Notes: generated by a model from the letters alone, not told the origin. A DNA stretch of 64,000 nucleotides from Heterobilharzia americana (GCA_944470555.2 CALYCZ020000351.1:1-64000), one strand, 5' to 3'. Counted from the stretch's first letter, positions 24,469-38,705 are shown. A program made the numbers and translations.

Positions 24469-24901
24469 TGTAGTGCACCTTCCTGGCACCAAAATATAAC
24501 TAGGGCTAAAATAAATAGTTTAAATTAAATTAACTAAATAAATCTCTAGCTTGCCTCCGGATGCTTAGGGTGTTTTAAGTTTTGTTTTAACGAGCATGCA
24601 TCCGAGCAGGCTTGGACGCCATTTTTGCGCTCCATTGTGCTGATCACCACGCACGTATTCCGAGTCCCTAGTTCAGCCTTACAAGCCAGATAAGTTGATT
24701 AAACTTTTCCCTCATTCATTATTATTACATTTACCTTAAATACATAGCTTCTTTAAATACATTGCGTATCAGTTCTTTTGATTTGTGTTTTGTTACCAGT
24801 ACTTACACGTTAGGTAAAGTACTGGTTAAGCAGGTACTAGAGCACATCAAATTAAGTAGGGTTGATCAAACGTTACGGAATTGTAACACGCATCCCCTAC
24901 A
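24469..24901. mobile_element. solo LTR, 433 bp
   Basis: It starts TGTAGTGCACC and ends CCCCTACA, giving 5-bp terminal inverted repeats TGTAG/CTACA. It is flanked by AGAT at 24465-24468 and 24902-24905. It contains TATA-like and AATAAA-like stretches near 24500-24545 and 24720-24770 and no coding region. The structure fits a solo LTR with a 4-bp duplication; the family is unassigned. Confidence 0.65.
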
Positions 24902-24905
24902 AGAT

Positions 24906-25439
24906 TATAACCCTCATAGCCACCTAGAATACATTATCTTGAAGTGCTCATAGAAAAGTATTTCTTGTTAGTTGGATGAAAGTAATCGCTAAGAAGTCTT
25001 GATCTTTACTCATTATAACTCATTAAGAAGGTATGTCTTTTAATAGATATAAACCTATATTACTCAATTTTGATAATCAGCTACCTTATCACTGAGATAT
25101 TTGAGTTACATTAGATACAGTGACTGGTGTTTATAAGTTAGTCTTTGAAGTGTATGAACCAATTAAACTTGCTCTTTAGTCATCTGTTAACCAGATAAAA
25201 TATGAATGTAAATGAAAAACATGATGTCGCTGGATATCTCTCCATTATTTACTAATATACCAGAATTGAAGACAGTAGAGTCTGTATGTCAATAAATATC
25301 GGTAAGGCAAATCAATATTCTGATTCTAATACACACCCTCAAGGGGTGGGGAAACAAACCTGTAATCATTGCTGTAAAACTTAATGAAGACGTAGCCGGA
25401 GAAAATTTACATCATAGACTCTCTACATCCATTAGGAGG
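24906..25439. other. unassigned sequence
   Basis: Nothing was recognised between the solo LTR and the next PLE fragment. Confidence 0.35.
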
Positions 25440-25880
25440 ACTTTCTACACCGTACAAGTCTGTCTATCATTTTCCAGTCGACCAATTGTTGTTGCTCAGA
25501 CAAAAGATCAGCTATCTAGTTATACCATTTCTGTGTATTTTCACAAGATTAGCTGCTTCTGTGGAGAAAGTTATATAGGGGGTACTACTTAACAACTTAA
25601 CCTATCTGTTGATGAATATCTCTACCTTCATGGATGGAAAAGGGACAGATAAAATCCATCAGAAGTTCGGTTTTATCTCACCTCGTAGATAAGAAGAATC
25701 CTGTCACGAGTTTATTCACCGAAAAACCACCTCATCCTTCGAAAGGTATTCTAATTCGTCTAGTCATTGTATCGAGAACAAAAAGTTTGTACATCCCTTA
25801 TCTCTCCATTGGCTAGTGACTTTCATCCCATTGTTATTTTAAAGGATTTATAACATTCATATAGAAGTAAACGTTGGGCA
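25440..25880 (+). mobile_element. Penelope-like element, GIY-YIG endonuclease region
   Basis: The translation contains SSRPIVVAQTKDQLSSYTIS, then FHKISCFCGESYIGGTT, the GIY-YIG signature with its Cys-x-Cys start. It is followed, after frame changes, by HGWKRDR/MEKGQIKSIRSSVLSHLVD and the end of the domain. Frameshifts prevent a full protein. It represents a different PLE lineage from the antisense copies at 19845-23700. Confidence 0.75.
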
Positions 25881-26119
25881 TTGTGGTAGACTATAATTCC
25901 ACTTTAGTCTGTTTATTAGACTAAAGATGTTAGGCACAGTCGTACTCCTAGGATGATTTCCTCAATACTCACCTTAGTTCGATGCATAAGCTCATTTGTC
26001 GCCATTAAACCCACTCTTAACTCCCTACACAATGATGTTGATCGGTATATTCATGTAAAGTCTAGTTAACTGAAAACTAACCCTTTTCTTTGTCATCTAA
26101 TCTATGGTTTCAGTCATTC

Positions 26120-26575
26120 TCAGTGATTTCATATTGACCCCAGGTTTAAAGATTCTACTAATGCAATCAGGCAGTATAATTTGGTCTACGAAATAGCTTC
26201 CAATGATTGCGTAGTCCACTACATAGGTCAGTCAGAGTAGTCGAATAACAGTACACAAATCATTAATAAATCCCGATCAAAAGCCTTTGCTGGCTATAGC
26301 TGTGCACGTAATTATGCGCAATCACACAGTAGGGTGCCCGGGGATACAGTTACAGTATTGCAAAGAAGAAGAGATTAGTAACCTACTCATCATTATTTAT
26401 TGAAACAACACCAAATGGATGCAATAACAGGAATGATTCTGCACCTGTTCTAGATATATGGAATATTCTACTACTGATGTCATCATAACGGGGTTGAGTA
26501 CATAATGACTATATAGACTGTGTCTCGGGGTTGTGGAGAAAGTTGCCTGATATGAATATGGAGAATAAATTGTGT
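26120..26575 (+). mobile_element. Penelope-like element, GIY-YIG and 3' region, degraded
   Basis: NAIRQYNLVYEIASND and VVHYIGQSE are recognisable, followed by a stop-rich tail. A divergent inverted relative lies at 55062-55570. The end (CCTGATATGAATATGGAGAA) resembles the sequence flanking RTE-B at 52501-52560. Confidence 0.6.
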
Positions 26576-26715
26576 CCGAGAAGTTGTTATTCAGTAAATG
26601 ATACTGTTCGAAAAACTATGTGTTCTCTGCATGGATGACACTTTTGTCAGCATTAAAAAAAGGATGATATAGAAAACACTCATAGTTGAATCAACAACGT
26701 TTTTAATAACATGAA

Positions 26716-27810
26716 ATTAACAATGGAGGAGGAGTCGAACACAACCAACAACCATTCCTCGATATTCCAGTCAGTAGGAGAAATGTCGGAAAGCTGGAAA
26801 TCCAAGTGTACAGCAAGCCGACACAAACTGACTGATCAAGTCCTGAACTACAGCATCGACAACCCAACAACACACAAAATCAGTTGCGTGCGGACTCTAT
26901 TCAAAAGAGCGAGAACACACTGCAGCACAACAATTTCATGAAGAAAATTACTTGATAACCATCCTAAAGAAGAACGGCTACCCACAAAACTTTATCAGAA
27001 GACGCCTATCCCATACATCACCAACCACAAAGTTATCCAAAGTCATCGACAAGTGCATCATCCTCCCACATACATGAACAACATATGAGAAATCACGACA
27101 AGATTAATGAGACCACTTGGAATTACTGTGGCGCTTCATAAAGCAACAAATTCCTTCCAAACCCCAACTATGCACACCAAAGGGGACACGACAAGCAAAG
27201 AAGACAAAGTGAATATCATTTACAAAATCAATTGGAATAACTATAGTCAACACAACACATTGGACAAAGTGGTCGCCCCACATTCACCTTCGTCTACATG
27301 AGAACACCAAGTGCCTATTCAGCGTCATAGACGACATTTCATCACCGCTCACCTCAATGCATGTGGATAACAAGTATGGAGATGAATTGAATTTTGATGA
27401 TGAAGAGATTTTGGATAGAGAGATGAAACACTAAGAATATCATCAGAGAATTCCTAGGAGGTTGACATTCAGATCAGTCAGTCAGCAATCAACAGATGTA
27501 TCGACATAGACTCAATCTATGAGCCAATGAGAGAAATGATGAACAACAGAAAGGTGGAGAAGGGTGAAGCAGAGGAACAGTCAACAGGAAAATCTATGTG
27601 GTCAGTCAATGACACAACAATCAGAGGTAACAGCGAATCACAAACGAGTTGGTTATGGCAAGTTACTAAATCAGTCACGGGGAGATATTGATAGCTAGCT
27701 CACACTTCATATTGAAGTTGGTGCTGATGATGTCGTCTAAAAAAGACACGATGAAAGCATCTCCATGACTAAACAACCAAGCTCCTCAGAGAACACAATA
27801 CAGCCAACAC
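26716..27810 (+). mobile_element. Penelope-like element: RT end, linker, GIY-YIG, C-terminus and 3' region
   Basis: The fragment begins with VYSKPT-type sequence (GLQDK-like region lost) and TDQVLNYSIDNPTTHKISC. It continues through KNGYPQNFIRRRL and NIIYKINWNNYSQHN (GIY-YIG start; the YIG part is altered), then MHVDNKYGDELNFDDEEIL. The C-terminal tail includes RCIDIDSIYEPMREMMNRK-like sequence. Several stops and shifts disable it. From 26920 to 27800 it is almost identical to the minus strand of 40980-41840. Confidence 0.75.
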
Positions 27811-29400
27811 CATCTACCTGAGCTACAAATATTCTCTACGTTTTCAAGTCTTAATTGGAATTACAATCTACCCCAATGACAAAGTTGTATTGCTGTATTC
27901 ATAAACTGATTGGATGATGATGAATTTCATAGAATCAATTAAAAATCTGATATTCCAATAAGTTCATCATAGTTAACATCATTTACAATAGCCACAAATG
28001 AGAACCATTGAAAATTGACAGGAATTCAGTGATATCATATCATACTGCCTAACTTGGCATATCAGTAGAACGTCTTTTTACAGCTTATCTTTGTTCACCT
28101 TTCAATGGTCAGTCAATATTTAATCCAAGACTAAATGATAGTCTATGTAATCTTAACTCTTCATCTTGCATATATCAGCTTAACTAATCGTGTGGAACAA
28201 GTTATCTACGGTGTAGCATTAAGCAAGTTTATCTCCGTATAAGAGAGGTTTTACTGGGTGAAGTTCAGAAAAGACGAAGTGAAAGTGATGAAGATGTCTG
28301 TTCTACGGTGCCTAGTAGAAGCAGGGTATTTCATATACATGTGAACAATATCATGTATAACTCATCAATGCTTGCTCAACCTATCTGAGGCTGTCGCAGT
28401 TAGATTGACCAAACTTCAACTTTGAATTCAAAAGGAACGTGTCCAGTCGTTATTATCCCCGTTGAGCCTCCTTATCATTTCGTAAATCATCATATTCTTT
28501 AACTTCATATTGACAAAATTATGAAGGGAAACCAATTTCATCTGAGTACCTAAATCTTACTTCATTCTAAAAATATACACTACCTCGATGAATACTTGGC
28601 TGTTTACGATACTTCTATTGATTGGCTGATTTATCCTCTATCTGTCTGTCCAACTGTAGAAATGATAACACAAACTATATTTTCATTATTCTCCTCTCCC
28701 TCTCCGTCTTCATATCACCTCCCTCTTCGAAACGATGTTATTTGGTGGTCAGATTGCGCCACAATGTCTTTACCTTGCATCTATCTGACTGATGCAGATG
28801 GGGTTTCTACTTGTTTACTGAGGAATCAGTAGTCTTCTCGATATTTGGTTGAGAATGAGAATTCAAGCGACATCTGGAGGATGACAGTTGTGCACGTGAT
28901 TGTGTTTGTTGTTAGCGAAAACCGTCATCATGGCCCCCAGCATTACAGTCCCGGCATCGATGTTGTTTAGGTGGACAAGATTTGACGATATCCTGAACAC
29001 TATAGTATGTTAGAAAGGCGATGGGAGTGTCTTCTCCCACTGTCGGTTGGTATCGCTTAAGTAACTAGGCCAATGAACTGGTGAGATAAGTCCAGATGGG
29101 GTGTGTGGCCATAGGGATATTTAGTGAACTGTATGTGCTTCAGAACCAGTCTGGCTTGTGGATTGGCCTAGATTCGTATCACACTGCAGGTTCACTAGTC
29201 ATCGATATTCTGTTGACATATCATTCAGTGTCTGGTGTCGATGCAAATGACGATGCCGTTAACTGAAGGAGCTACTCAAATTCATGTAGTAGGTAATGAT
29301 TCATCACCACAAATTTTGCATTGTCTAAGTATCTAGATAATCCTGATTTGCTGTTCAAAGAAACTATCCAACTTTTAAGAATCCATTTCTCATTATCGTG
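27811..29400. other. unassigned sequence
   Basis: No gene or transposon domain was recognised. The 78-codon frame at 28596-28832 has no motif. Confidence 0.4.
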
Positions 29401-29462
29401 AATATTTGTATCTCATGGTATGGATGTTCACAGTTGGTTGTTCTTTGAGCTAGAAGATTCTA

Positions 29463-29582
29463 GTTAGCAAACATTTCAATGTCATGCTAGACATAGTAAT
29501 CAGTATATCATAGTGTTACAAGAAAGTAAATCTCCGAAGCACTGATATACAGGTCTGGCAGGACATTGAAATGTTCGCTAAC
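29463..29582. repeat. 120-base imperfect hairpin
   Basis: The arm beginning GTTAGCAAACATTTCAATGT pairs with the arm ending ACATTGAAATGTTCGCTAAC. The loop contains further paired bases (AGTATATCA with TGATATAC). The same hairpin is at 54880-54999. Confidence 0.75.
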
Positions 29583-29944
29583 TAACATCTCATTCCTCTT
29601 CTTCATGATTTCAAAATCTAAGCTTTGCCAGCACCACCCTCCACCCAACCGCCACAAGAAACAAACTTAGTCGTCTGTTGACTAACTCGATTGCAGGTAG
29701 TTCATCAATACTTGTGATTTCCCGTAGTTTTACTGAGTTGAACTCATCAACCTCTATTACCAGATGGCCTCCTATTCACAGATGCCTGGAAACTGTTCAC
29801 ATATTCATCACAGTGTAATTCATTTCGTGGCTAACAATCAAATCTAACTAGTTATCCACAAAATAGGTGTTTTTTGTGGTTTAATTAGCCAAATGGATAA
29901 CGAACGCTTTGATGTTTGAATTGATGGATAGTAGACTGAAGTTT

Positions 29945-30025
29945 CAGTGGGAATAGGCATATCTAGTTGATGAATCCCAAATGGGATGAAACGTGCACCA
30001 AACTGGATTCCTCTATCAACCACTG
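29945..30025 (+). ncRNA. degenerate hammerhead ribozyme (schistosome/PLE type)
   Basis: The order of parts matches the schistosome hammerhead: outer helix CAGTGG/CCACTG, helix I (CTAGT with ACTGG), core TTGATGA, helix II ATCC-CAAATG-GGAT, GAAAC, a very short helix III (CGTGCAC), then ACTGGATTCC. Helix II differs from the published GTCC...GGAC form by a paired A-U replacement, so pairing is kept. Two core positions look broken: the C of CUGAUGA is U, and the cleavage triplet reads ACC instead of NUH. It is therefore probably inactive. Hammerheads are known in schistosome SINE satellites and in PLE terminal repeats. Confidence 0.65.
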
Positions 30026-30628
30026 AACAGAATTCAATCGTATGTACTTCAAAACTTGCAGAAATCAACTGATCTATGTAGTTTGCTTTTATGCTAACTA
30101 CTTGCAAAAATACACCATTTCATGTTCATACTATTGTAATTTATCATTCAGAAAATGTTTACTCTGATGTACTAGTTTTGTTTTTCTGCATTACCTTTTA
30201 TATAAATGTGTCACTCGACCTTGGCCTTCAAAATTAATTGAAATGAAAGTGTAGGATAAAGCAGATCGAGCTTCATCATTCATATAGGTAACTAACTGCC
30301 TAGTTTTATTGCCTGTTTTTAATGTGCCTGCATATAAAAGGAAGCGGGAATACAATCCTGTGGTGAAGATTATTTTTGTTTAGGAAATGCAGGCCAACTG
30401 ATGACCTTGAATGAAAGTCACACTATCTGATGAAATGATAGAAAGAAGAAACTGTGAATCATTGAACATCGACCGTTTTCATACCACTTTGTTTACAACA
30501 TGTCTAGTAGCTGATTTCTATCTCCCTATGCCATTTTCAAGGTAATTCACTGATTGGTTAATGCTTATTCGAACGATGTGATTGTTTTGATTTCTAGACA
30601 AGGTCACGTCTCATGCCCGTGTATACAT

Positions 30629-30686
<58 letters not shown>
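30629..30686. repeat. (CA)29 microsatellite
   Basis: This is a perfect CA run; the inverted partner near 53808-53845 is shorter and interrupted. The frames it opens are not genes. Confidence 0.95.
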
Positions 30687-30689
<3 letters not shown>

Positions 30690-30842
30690 TGATTTTACGC
30701 TGGTTGATTTTCATTGTCGGAGGAATAAATTCTCATATCCAGTTTCAGTCTTCTTCTGCATACATCCCGTGGTTGAAATTGGTGGCAGTTGCGTATGAAG
30801 TTAGCTGTCAGCTAAGCATACGTATTATATCCGCCTTTTTAT

Positions 30843-30946
30843 TTGTATTATTTGTCTCTTGGATAGCAAGTGGAACATAGAGCTACTTCAATAGCATGTC
30901 TCCATTTCACTCTGTTCTATGCAGTCTGACTACACCTTGCGACACA
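30843..30946 (-). mobile_element. RTE-B 3'-end fragment
   Basis: The plus strand shows the complement of the RTE-B end, from TTTGTCTCTTGGATAGCAAG onward. It is part of the long inverted repeat, so the LINE fragment was joined to the block before the block was copied. Confidence 0.75.
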
Positions 30947-30949
30947 GAT

Positions 30950-31138
30950 GTGAATGGGAAAACGAGGATCGGAAATTCGTCAAAACAGGCCTTCCTACAA
31001 TAATCTGAAATAATCAATGTAGAGATCTACTGCACTCAGCAGAAAGTGTGAACAACATCCTGATCTTCAACACTAATTCAGTCAGGTAAGTCAGTGCTGG
31101 CTTCTACGTAATGGTTGAGAGAGTTGGCGCATTTCGAT
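30950..31138 (+). mobile_element. sense RTE-B fragment (region after RT)
   Basis: It corresponds to RTE-B residues about 860-915 (compare FNTNVKSVLLYGSETWR) in degraded form. It is sandwiched between two antisense RTE-B pieces, which marks a rearranged mosaic. Confidence 0.65.
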
Positions 31139-31140
31139 TA

Positions 31141-33540
31141 TTATTATTACTGGTCCCTTGGGTTCGTAGTGGAACATAGGGCTTCAGTAGCACGTCTTCA
31201 GTGACCTCTGTTCTCTGGGATCTTTTGAACCTGGTTCCACGACAGCCCACAAGCTCTCATTTCCTCCTCGCACGACCTCTTCCATGTCACCCTCGGACGT
31301 CTAACTCGTCGCTTCCTATGGGGATTCCACTCGAGGGCCTGACGTGTGATGTCCTCAATCGGCCTTCTCAGTGCATACCCAATCCATCTCCCCTTACTTC
31401 TACTACATATTTGTTGCGTGATAGGTTCTTGGTTGGTTCGTTTCCAGAGTTCCTTGTTGCTTATTGTTTCTGGCCATCTGATCTTCAGTAGCGAGCGAGC
31501 GTAGGTGGCAGTTGTTGATGAATGTCTGTAGTTTATTGGAAATGCCTTTCGTGACGCGCCAAGTCTCTGAACCATACAGGAGCACTGACTTGACGTTGGT
31601 GTTGAAAATCCGATCTTGTTCCACATGCTGAGTGCAGAAGATCTCCACACTGGTTTCAGGCTAATGAACGCCTGTCTTGCTTTTCCAACCCTGACTTTGA
31701 CATCCTTGCCTGTGCCGCTTGTAGTTGAAACAGTGCTGCCTAGGTGGTGGGTGAAAGAGGCTACTTCCTTTAAGTTTCTCCCGTTGATGGTGAATGGAGC
31801 TTGTTGTTGTTTTTGATTGGGTATCTTCATCACCTCTGTCTTCTCCACGTTCACTTAAAGACCCGTTTTTGCTGCCCTGCCTCTTCTCTCAACCTGCTAG
31901 TTTTCGCCTGTGGATCTTCAAGTTTGTGTGACATTCGACACAAATCATCATTGGCGAAACCCAAATCTTCTAGGATCTTTTCCCCAGTCCAGCCAGCGTA
32001 TCCCCCTCTCCTCGCTCCCCACTGTTTGCTGCATGATCCAGTCCACTACAATCAGGAATATCATGGGTGATAGTAGGTGGCAGCCTTGTCTTAATCCAGT
32101 CTTCACTTCGCTTCAAAGGCATCACTGAGCTTCGCATTGTGAATTACTTGGCATGTGGCGTCTTCATATGCTTGTTGAATGATGTTGGTAAAAGTTTGTG
32201 GTATTCCGTAATGTTGAAGCAACTGCCAAATTACTTGTCGATCGACGCTGTCAAAAGCCTTTTCAGAGTCAATGAAGTTGAGGTAGAGGGTTGACTACCA
32301 TTCTATACTCTGTTCAACGATGATGTATAGAGTAGCGTTGCAATTTGATCCGCACATGATTTGTACTTCCTGAAGCCTGCCTATTCGGGTCGTAGTTTTC
32401 AATCCAGTGCATCCTTTAGTCTCTCCAGGATGATACGGCTTAATATTTGGCTTTGGGTGGACACGAGTGTGATTTCACGCCAGTTCTTGCAAACACTCAG
32501 GTCTCCCTTCTTCGACAGTTTGACAAGGTAACCCTTCTTCCAATCGTCAGGTACCTTCTCTTCCTTCCACACCTTCTGCAATAGTGGTGTGAACATGTCC
32601 GTTGTTGTCTCTGCATCTGTTCTCAGTGCTTCTGGCGGTATCCCATCTAGTTCTGCTGCTTTCCCGCATTTCAGTAGCTTTATGGCGTTCAGGACTTCCA
32701 TTTTAGTCGGGGGATTTATGTTCACTTGTAGTTCTGTGTCTGTAGGTGGTATTTGTGAACGAAGTTCAGTTGGTGGTCGATTTAAGAGCTTTTTGAAGTG
32801 GTCTTCCCTTCTTTTCCTTTGTTTCTCTTTTTTAACAATTAAATTTCCTTCATCATCTATTATTGGTTTCATCTGTGTTGATCTCTTCCCTGATAGCAAC
32901 CTGGTTATTTGATACAATGTTGTCAGGTCTCTCTTACCTGCAGCCTGTTCTGCTTCACTTGCCAGTGTTTCGTAGAAGTGTCTTTTGTCTTTCCGTGCAC
33001 TCTTCTTTACTTCTTTGTTCAGTGTTTTATACATTTGGCTGAGTTCCTCTTGTCGTTGAGCATCCTTGCACTGGTTTATCTTCTTCTTCACCATCACCAT
33101 CCTCCTCTCCTCTATCAGCTTCCAGGTATCCATCGAGATCCATTCCTTATCTTCTTTCTTCTTCCTTCCTAATACGGCTGTGCAGGTTTCTTTCCACATA
33201 GCTTTTAAAGACTTCCAGTGTTCTTCCACACAGGTTTCTTCAAGGATGTTCCTCGATATCTCCCATTTTGTCTTGATGGCTGCCGTGAAGATCTCCTTTG
33301 TAGTTTCATCCTTCAGTTTCCGAGTGTTGTACTTGAATTGAGGTCTATCACCAGCTTCCTTGAAGGCTTTTAACTTGATTTGGAAGGTTCCTTGCACTAG
33401 ACAGTGAGTGGTGTGAACCTACATCTGCTCCTCGTCTTGACCTTGTGTCAAGTAGACTGCATCTCCATTTTCTTTAGATTGAGATAAAGTCGATTTGATT
33501 TTTAGTGTGTCCATCTGGTGAAATCCATGTCACTGCTTTG
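31141..33540 (-). mobile_element. RTE-B copy, 5'-truncated, RT nearly complete
   Basis: An (ATT)n tail at 31141-31156 marks the 3' end. The minus strand carries large open pieces: residues about 310-640 of the pol protein (33397-32399) and the C-terminal region (31854-31198). Sequence is close to the intact copy, with damage such as AELDGIPPE in place of AGPDGIPPE and an early break in the RT near 32400. The endonuclease is lost except for the HTKNQID-like region near 33500. Confidence 0.9.
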
Positions 33541-33578
33541 TGGAACCCCTGGGACAAATAATTGATAAATAACTAAAC

Positions 33579-33609
<31 letters not shown>
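33541..33609 (+). mobile_element. RTE-B 3' tail in sense orientation
   Basis: TGGAACCCCTGGGACAAATA followed by (AAT)n resembles the sense 3' terminus of RTE-B. It directly abuts the truncated 5' end of the antisense copy, giving a head-to-tail mosaic. Confidence 0.55.
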
Positions 33610-33683
33610 GATTCATTCCATCAGGACCTGCCTAACCTTCCATCAGCTGTACTTATCAGCTAGCCGAAAAGGGACTGTTTGCT

Positions 33684-33686
<3 letters not shown>

Positions 33687-33730
<44 letters not shown>
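33687..33730. repeat. (AT)22 microsatellite
   Basis: This is a perfect dinucleotide run. Confidence 0.95.
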
Positions 33731-33732
<2 letters not shown>

Positions 33733-34228
33733 ATCTTTGAAATCATAAAGAAGACTATTTTATTATGATAATTACAGATCTTTGCTAACGGCTTCCAACG
33801 AAGAGTGGCATTTCATGTAGTCACACGCACACGCACACACACGCATACACACACACTGGAGAAGAAGTCAAGGACTATCACAAAGAAAATAGCTTTAGAG
33901 GATTGTCGTCAGATTGTATCATCGAAATAATTATGTGTAATTTTTGCATTCAAGGAAGATGGAACTATCTATACATCAGTACACAGACTCATAAAGCTTG
34001 AAGGAGGGCACTATGTTTTGCTATGTTCTGCTTGAAATTTACCACTTGCTATATGATTTTAAATCTCATTGACTGAATGACAAGTCAGTGAAAATCTTGT
34101 TGATGAGGTGAACAAACACATAAAGTTGATCATCAACTTCACATCTTGATTCAGCAAAGTATCAGTAAATTCTATAACACAGTTCAATACTCGACCATCT
34201 TGTGAATATTGACCATTGACTATTCTAA

Positions 34229-34441
34229 TTGTCACCATGTTCTAAGTTTACCAAATGTACTATGCATCAGCTTAATCAACCCACTCGTGAAGATTATCTA
34301 ACTTGGTTGACAAGAGGAGAACGGAAATACATTCTCAGATCTGTAATACAACACTCCATAAACTCAGAACACTTCGTTCCATTGGATGAGTGCTTTAAAC
34401 CACTCGGAAGTAGTGAGGCTAAAGTAACTGAGCATACCTGA
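34229..34441 (+). mobile_element. Penelope-like element, GIY-YIG distal fragment
   Basis: The open frame contains REDYLTWLTRGERKYILRSV and IQHSINSEHFVPLDECFK. These match the (R)EHxxxWLxxGERKxIxSSIxxHLxxxxH pattern that follows the GIY-YIG motif in PLE endonucleases. The motif itself is not preserved upstream. Confidence 0.5.
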
Positions 34442-34814
34442 ATCATAAACAGTTCAAACGTTCAAACCATCATTATCCATTCCATAGAAGGATGTACAAT
34501 CTCTTTCTTTGTCATTATATGTCCATATTACGTAACTCTTTCCTTGTCAGGCAACTTCTACTCACCTTTGACTGGATATTACTTCAGAATGCTCTGCGTT
34601 TTCTGTTGTGTATGTATGTATATTTATGAATGTAGAGCTGAGAGAATGATTTTGTTGAAAGGAGAATATTTCTTTCATTACAATCATCTTCTCTCTTTCT
34701 TTACAATTGAATGAGTTTATTTCGATATTTGGAAATAAGAGGAATGTGGAAGTTATGTCTAGGAGTTGAGAAAACCTACACATAAAAGTAAGGCACCGAT
34801 ATCAAAGAAAAAGG

Positions 34815-35178
34815 TGCTTGTGGAGTGAAGATCAGATGGCGGGAAAGAATGGACAAAGTGGAAGTCTGACCTGGCAAGGAATGAACAGAGAAGATGCTTA
34901 TCGCCCGATAAATATGCAGAAGAAAGCGGAGACGGATTGGACATACACTGAGAAGACCAATTGAAGACATGATGCGCCAGGCCAGGTCATCTAGTTGAAC
35001 TGGCATGGGAAACGACGAGTTGGGCGTCATTGCCAAGGGTGACATACAGGAGATTGTGTGAGGAAGGAATGGAAGCTTGTGGGTAGTTGTGGAGTGAGGT
35101 ATAACCAGACTGGAAGGAAAAGAGTGAAATGGAGACGTGCTACTCAAGCTCCGTGTTTCACTAGGTACCCAAGGGACA

Positions 35179-35244
<66 letters not shown>
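34815..35244 (+). mobile_element. RTE-B 3' fragment with (AAT)n tail
   Basis: The plus strand follows RTE-B from the KIRWPEKISNKELW region to CCAAGGGACAAA and ends in an (AAT)n run at 35178-35244. Frames are broken. Confidence 0.85.
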
Positions 35245-35246
<2 letters not shown>

Positions 35247-35312
35247 ATATGCTAGCTATCTCATTTGGTGAAAATGATGACGGTTTGTTGATCAATTTCT
35301 CCCTCACTCCCT

Positions 35313-35600
35313 GCCCCCCTCCACTCCACTTAATTCATTTTCACGACTGTGATTGCTTCGTCCCCCCCCCCTACCTCTATTCTGTCACTGTCTACACTAT
35401 CATGTATACCTATCGTCAAATCTTTATCTACGTTCTTTACCTTACCAATGTTGATTTAATTACTGGGTAATGATTGAAGGTGAGATGGAAATTTCGACTG
35501 TGGCCGTATTCGAAGTGGAGACGAACGTGTTTACTGTAGTTTGGCATACTCTACCAACTCAGCTATGAATTTATATGGAAATGAAATAAAAACAACCCCT
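35313..35600 (-). repeat. tRNA-derived SINE-like unit (inverted partner 43500-43795)
   Basis: On the minus strand there is a tRNA-like head (AGCTGAGTTGGTAGAGTATG; B-box-like CACTTCGAATACGGCC) followed by CTCACCTTCAATCATTACCC. The block, including a C-run at 35362-35374, is the inverted counterpart of 43500-43795. It follows an RTE-B tail immediately. Confidence 0.65.
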
Positions 35601-35635
35601 GATGATTGAAGTGAAATCAAAATACAGTCAGTGGT

Positions 35636-35735
35636 AGTTGGACAACGTAGTTCAGTTGGTAGAGCATCGCATCATAATCCCGAAGTTCATGTGTTGGAAT
35701 CCGCTCACATTTGAAATTCTCATGTCACCTTTGGT
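35636..35735 (+). repeat. tRNA-derived SINE-like head
   Basis: GTAGTTCAGTTGGTAGAGCA is A-box-like and TGTTGGAATCCGCTCACA resembles a B box. No cloverleaf with a proper acceptor stem can be drawn, so this is a SINE head rather than a tRNA gene. Confidence 0.5.
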
Positions 35736-35739
35736 ATTG

Positions 35740-38489
<2,750 letters not shown>

Positions 38490-38490
<1 letters not shown>

Positions 38491-38580
38491 AGGTGATGAG
38501 ACTCGATCTCATACCATCGCTTCAAACGCCCAAGCGTTACATACAAGTCTACTGAGGCACGATAGCCACCTCTTATAAAA
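38490..38580 (-). repeat. tRNA-like unit
   Basis: On the minus strand GGTGGCTATCGTGCCTCAGT and GATCGAGTCTCATCACC resemble A- and B-box parts of a tRNA-derived SINE. No full cloverleaf is evident. Confidence 0.35.
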
Positions 38581-38705
38581 CGGTTATTAGTTGCCATTAT
38601 TTGTTGCTATTGATAATTTTCCTTTCGTTCACTTGATTCAAATGATCGACATCTGCAGGCATATAGGCTCCATCACGGTTGCCTCGATATCACCTGAATA
38701 TTTAA

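Larger units (their letters stand above)
29401..30946 (+). repeat. long inverted repeat, arm 1 (partner 53554-55061)
   Basis: The arm matches the reverse complement of 53554-55061 with very few differences apart from the length of the CA microsatellite and small indels. It contains a 120-base hairpin, a hammerhead-like motif, a (CA)n tract and, at its right end, the last ~100 bases of an RTE-B copy. In the partner the block continues directly into a PLE GIY-YIG fragment, so it may derive from a PLE terminal region. Confidence 0.9.

Noticed and set aside
27723..27758. Second hammerhead-like core (CTGATGA ... GATGAAAGC) in the PLE terminal region, also near 41030
   Set aside because: The bases between the two core boxes do not form a continuous helix II (only GTCT/AGAC pairs well), and no NUH cleavage site with helix III could be placed. 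The related copy at 38480-38510 breaks the CUGAUGA box.
30554..30880. 108-residue ORF with a His/Thr repeat (and its counterpart at 53612-53908)
   Set aside because: The repeat is the CA microsatellite, and the frame differs between the two inverted copies only as the microsatellite changes. Nothing else suggests coding.
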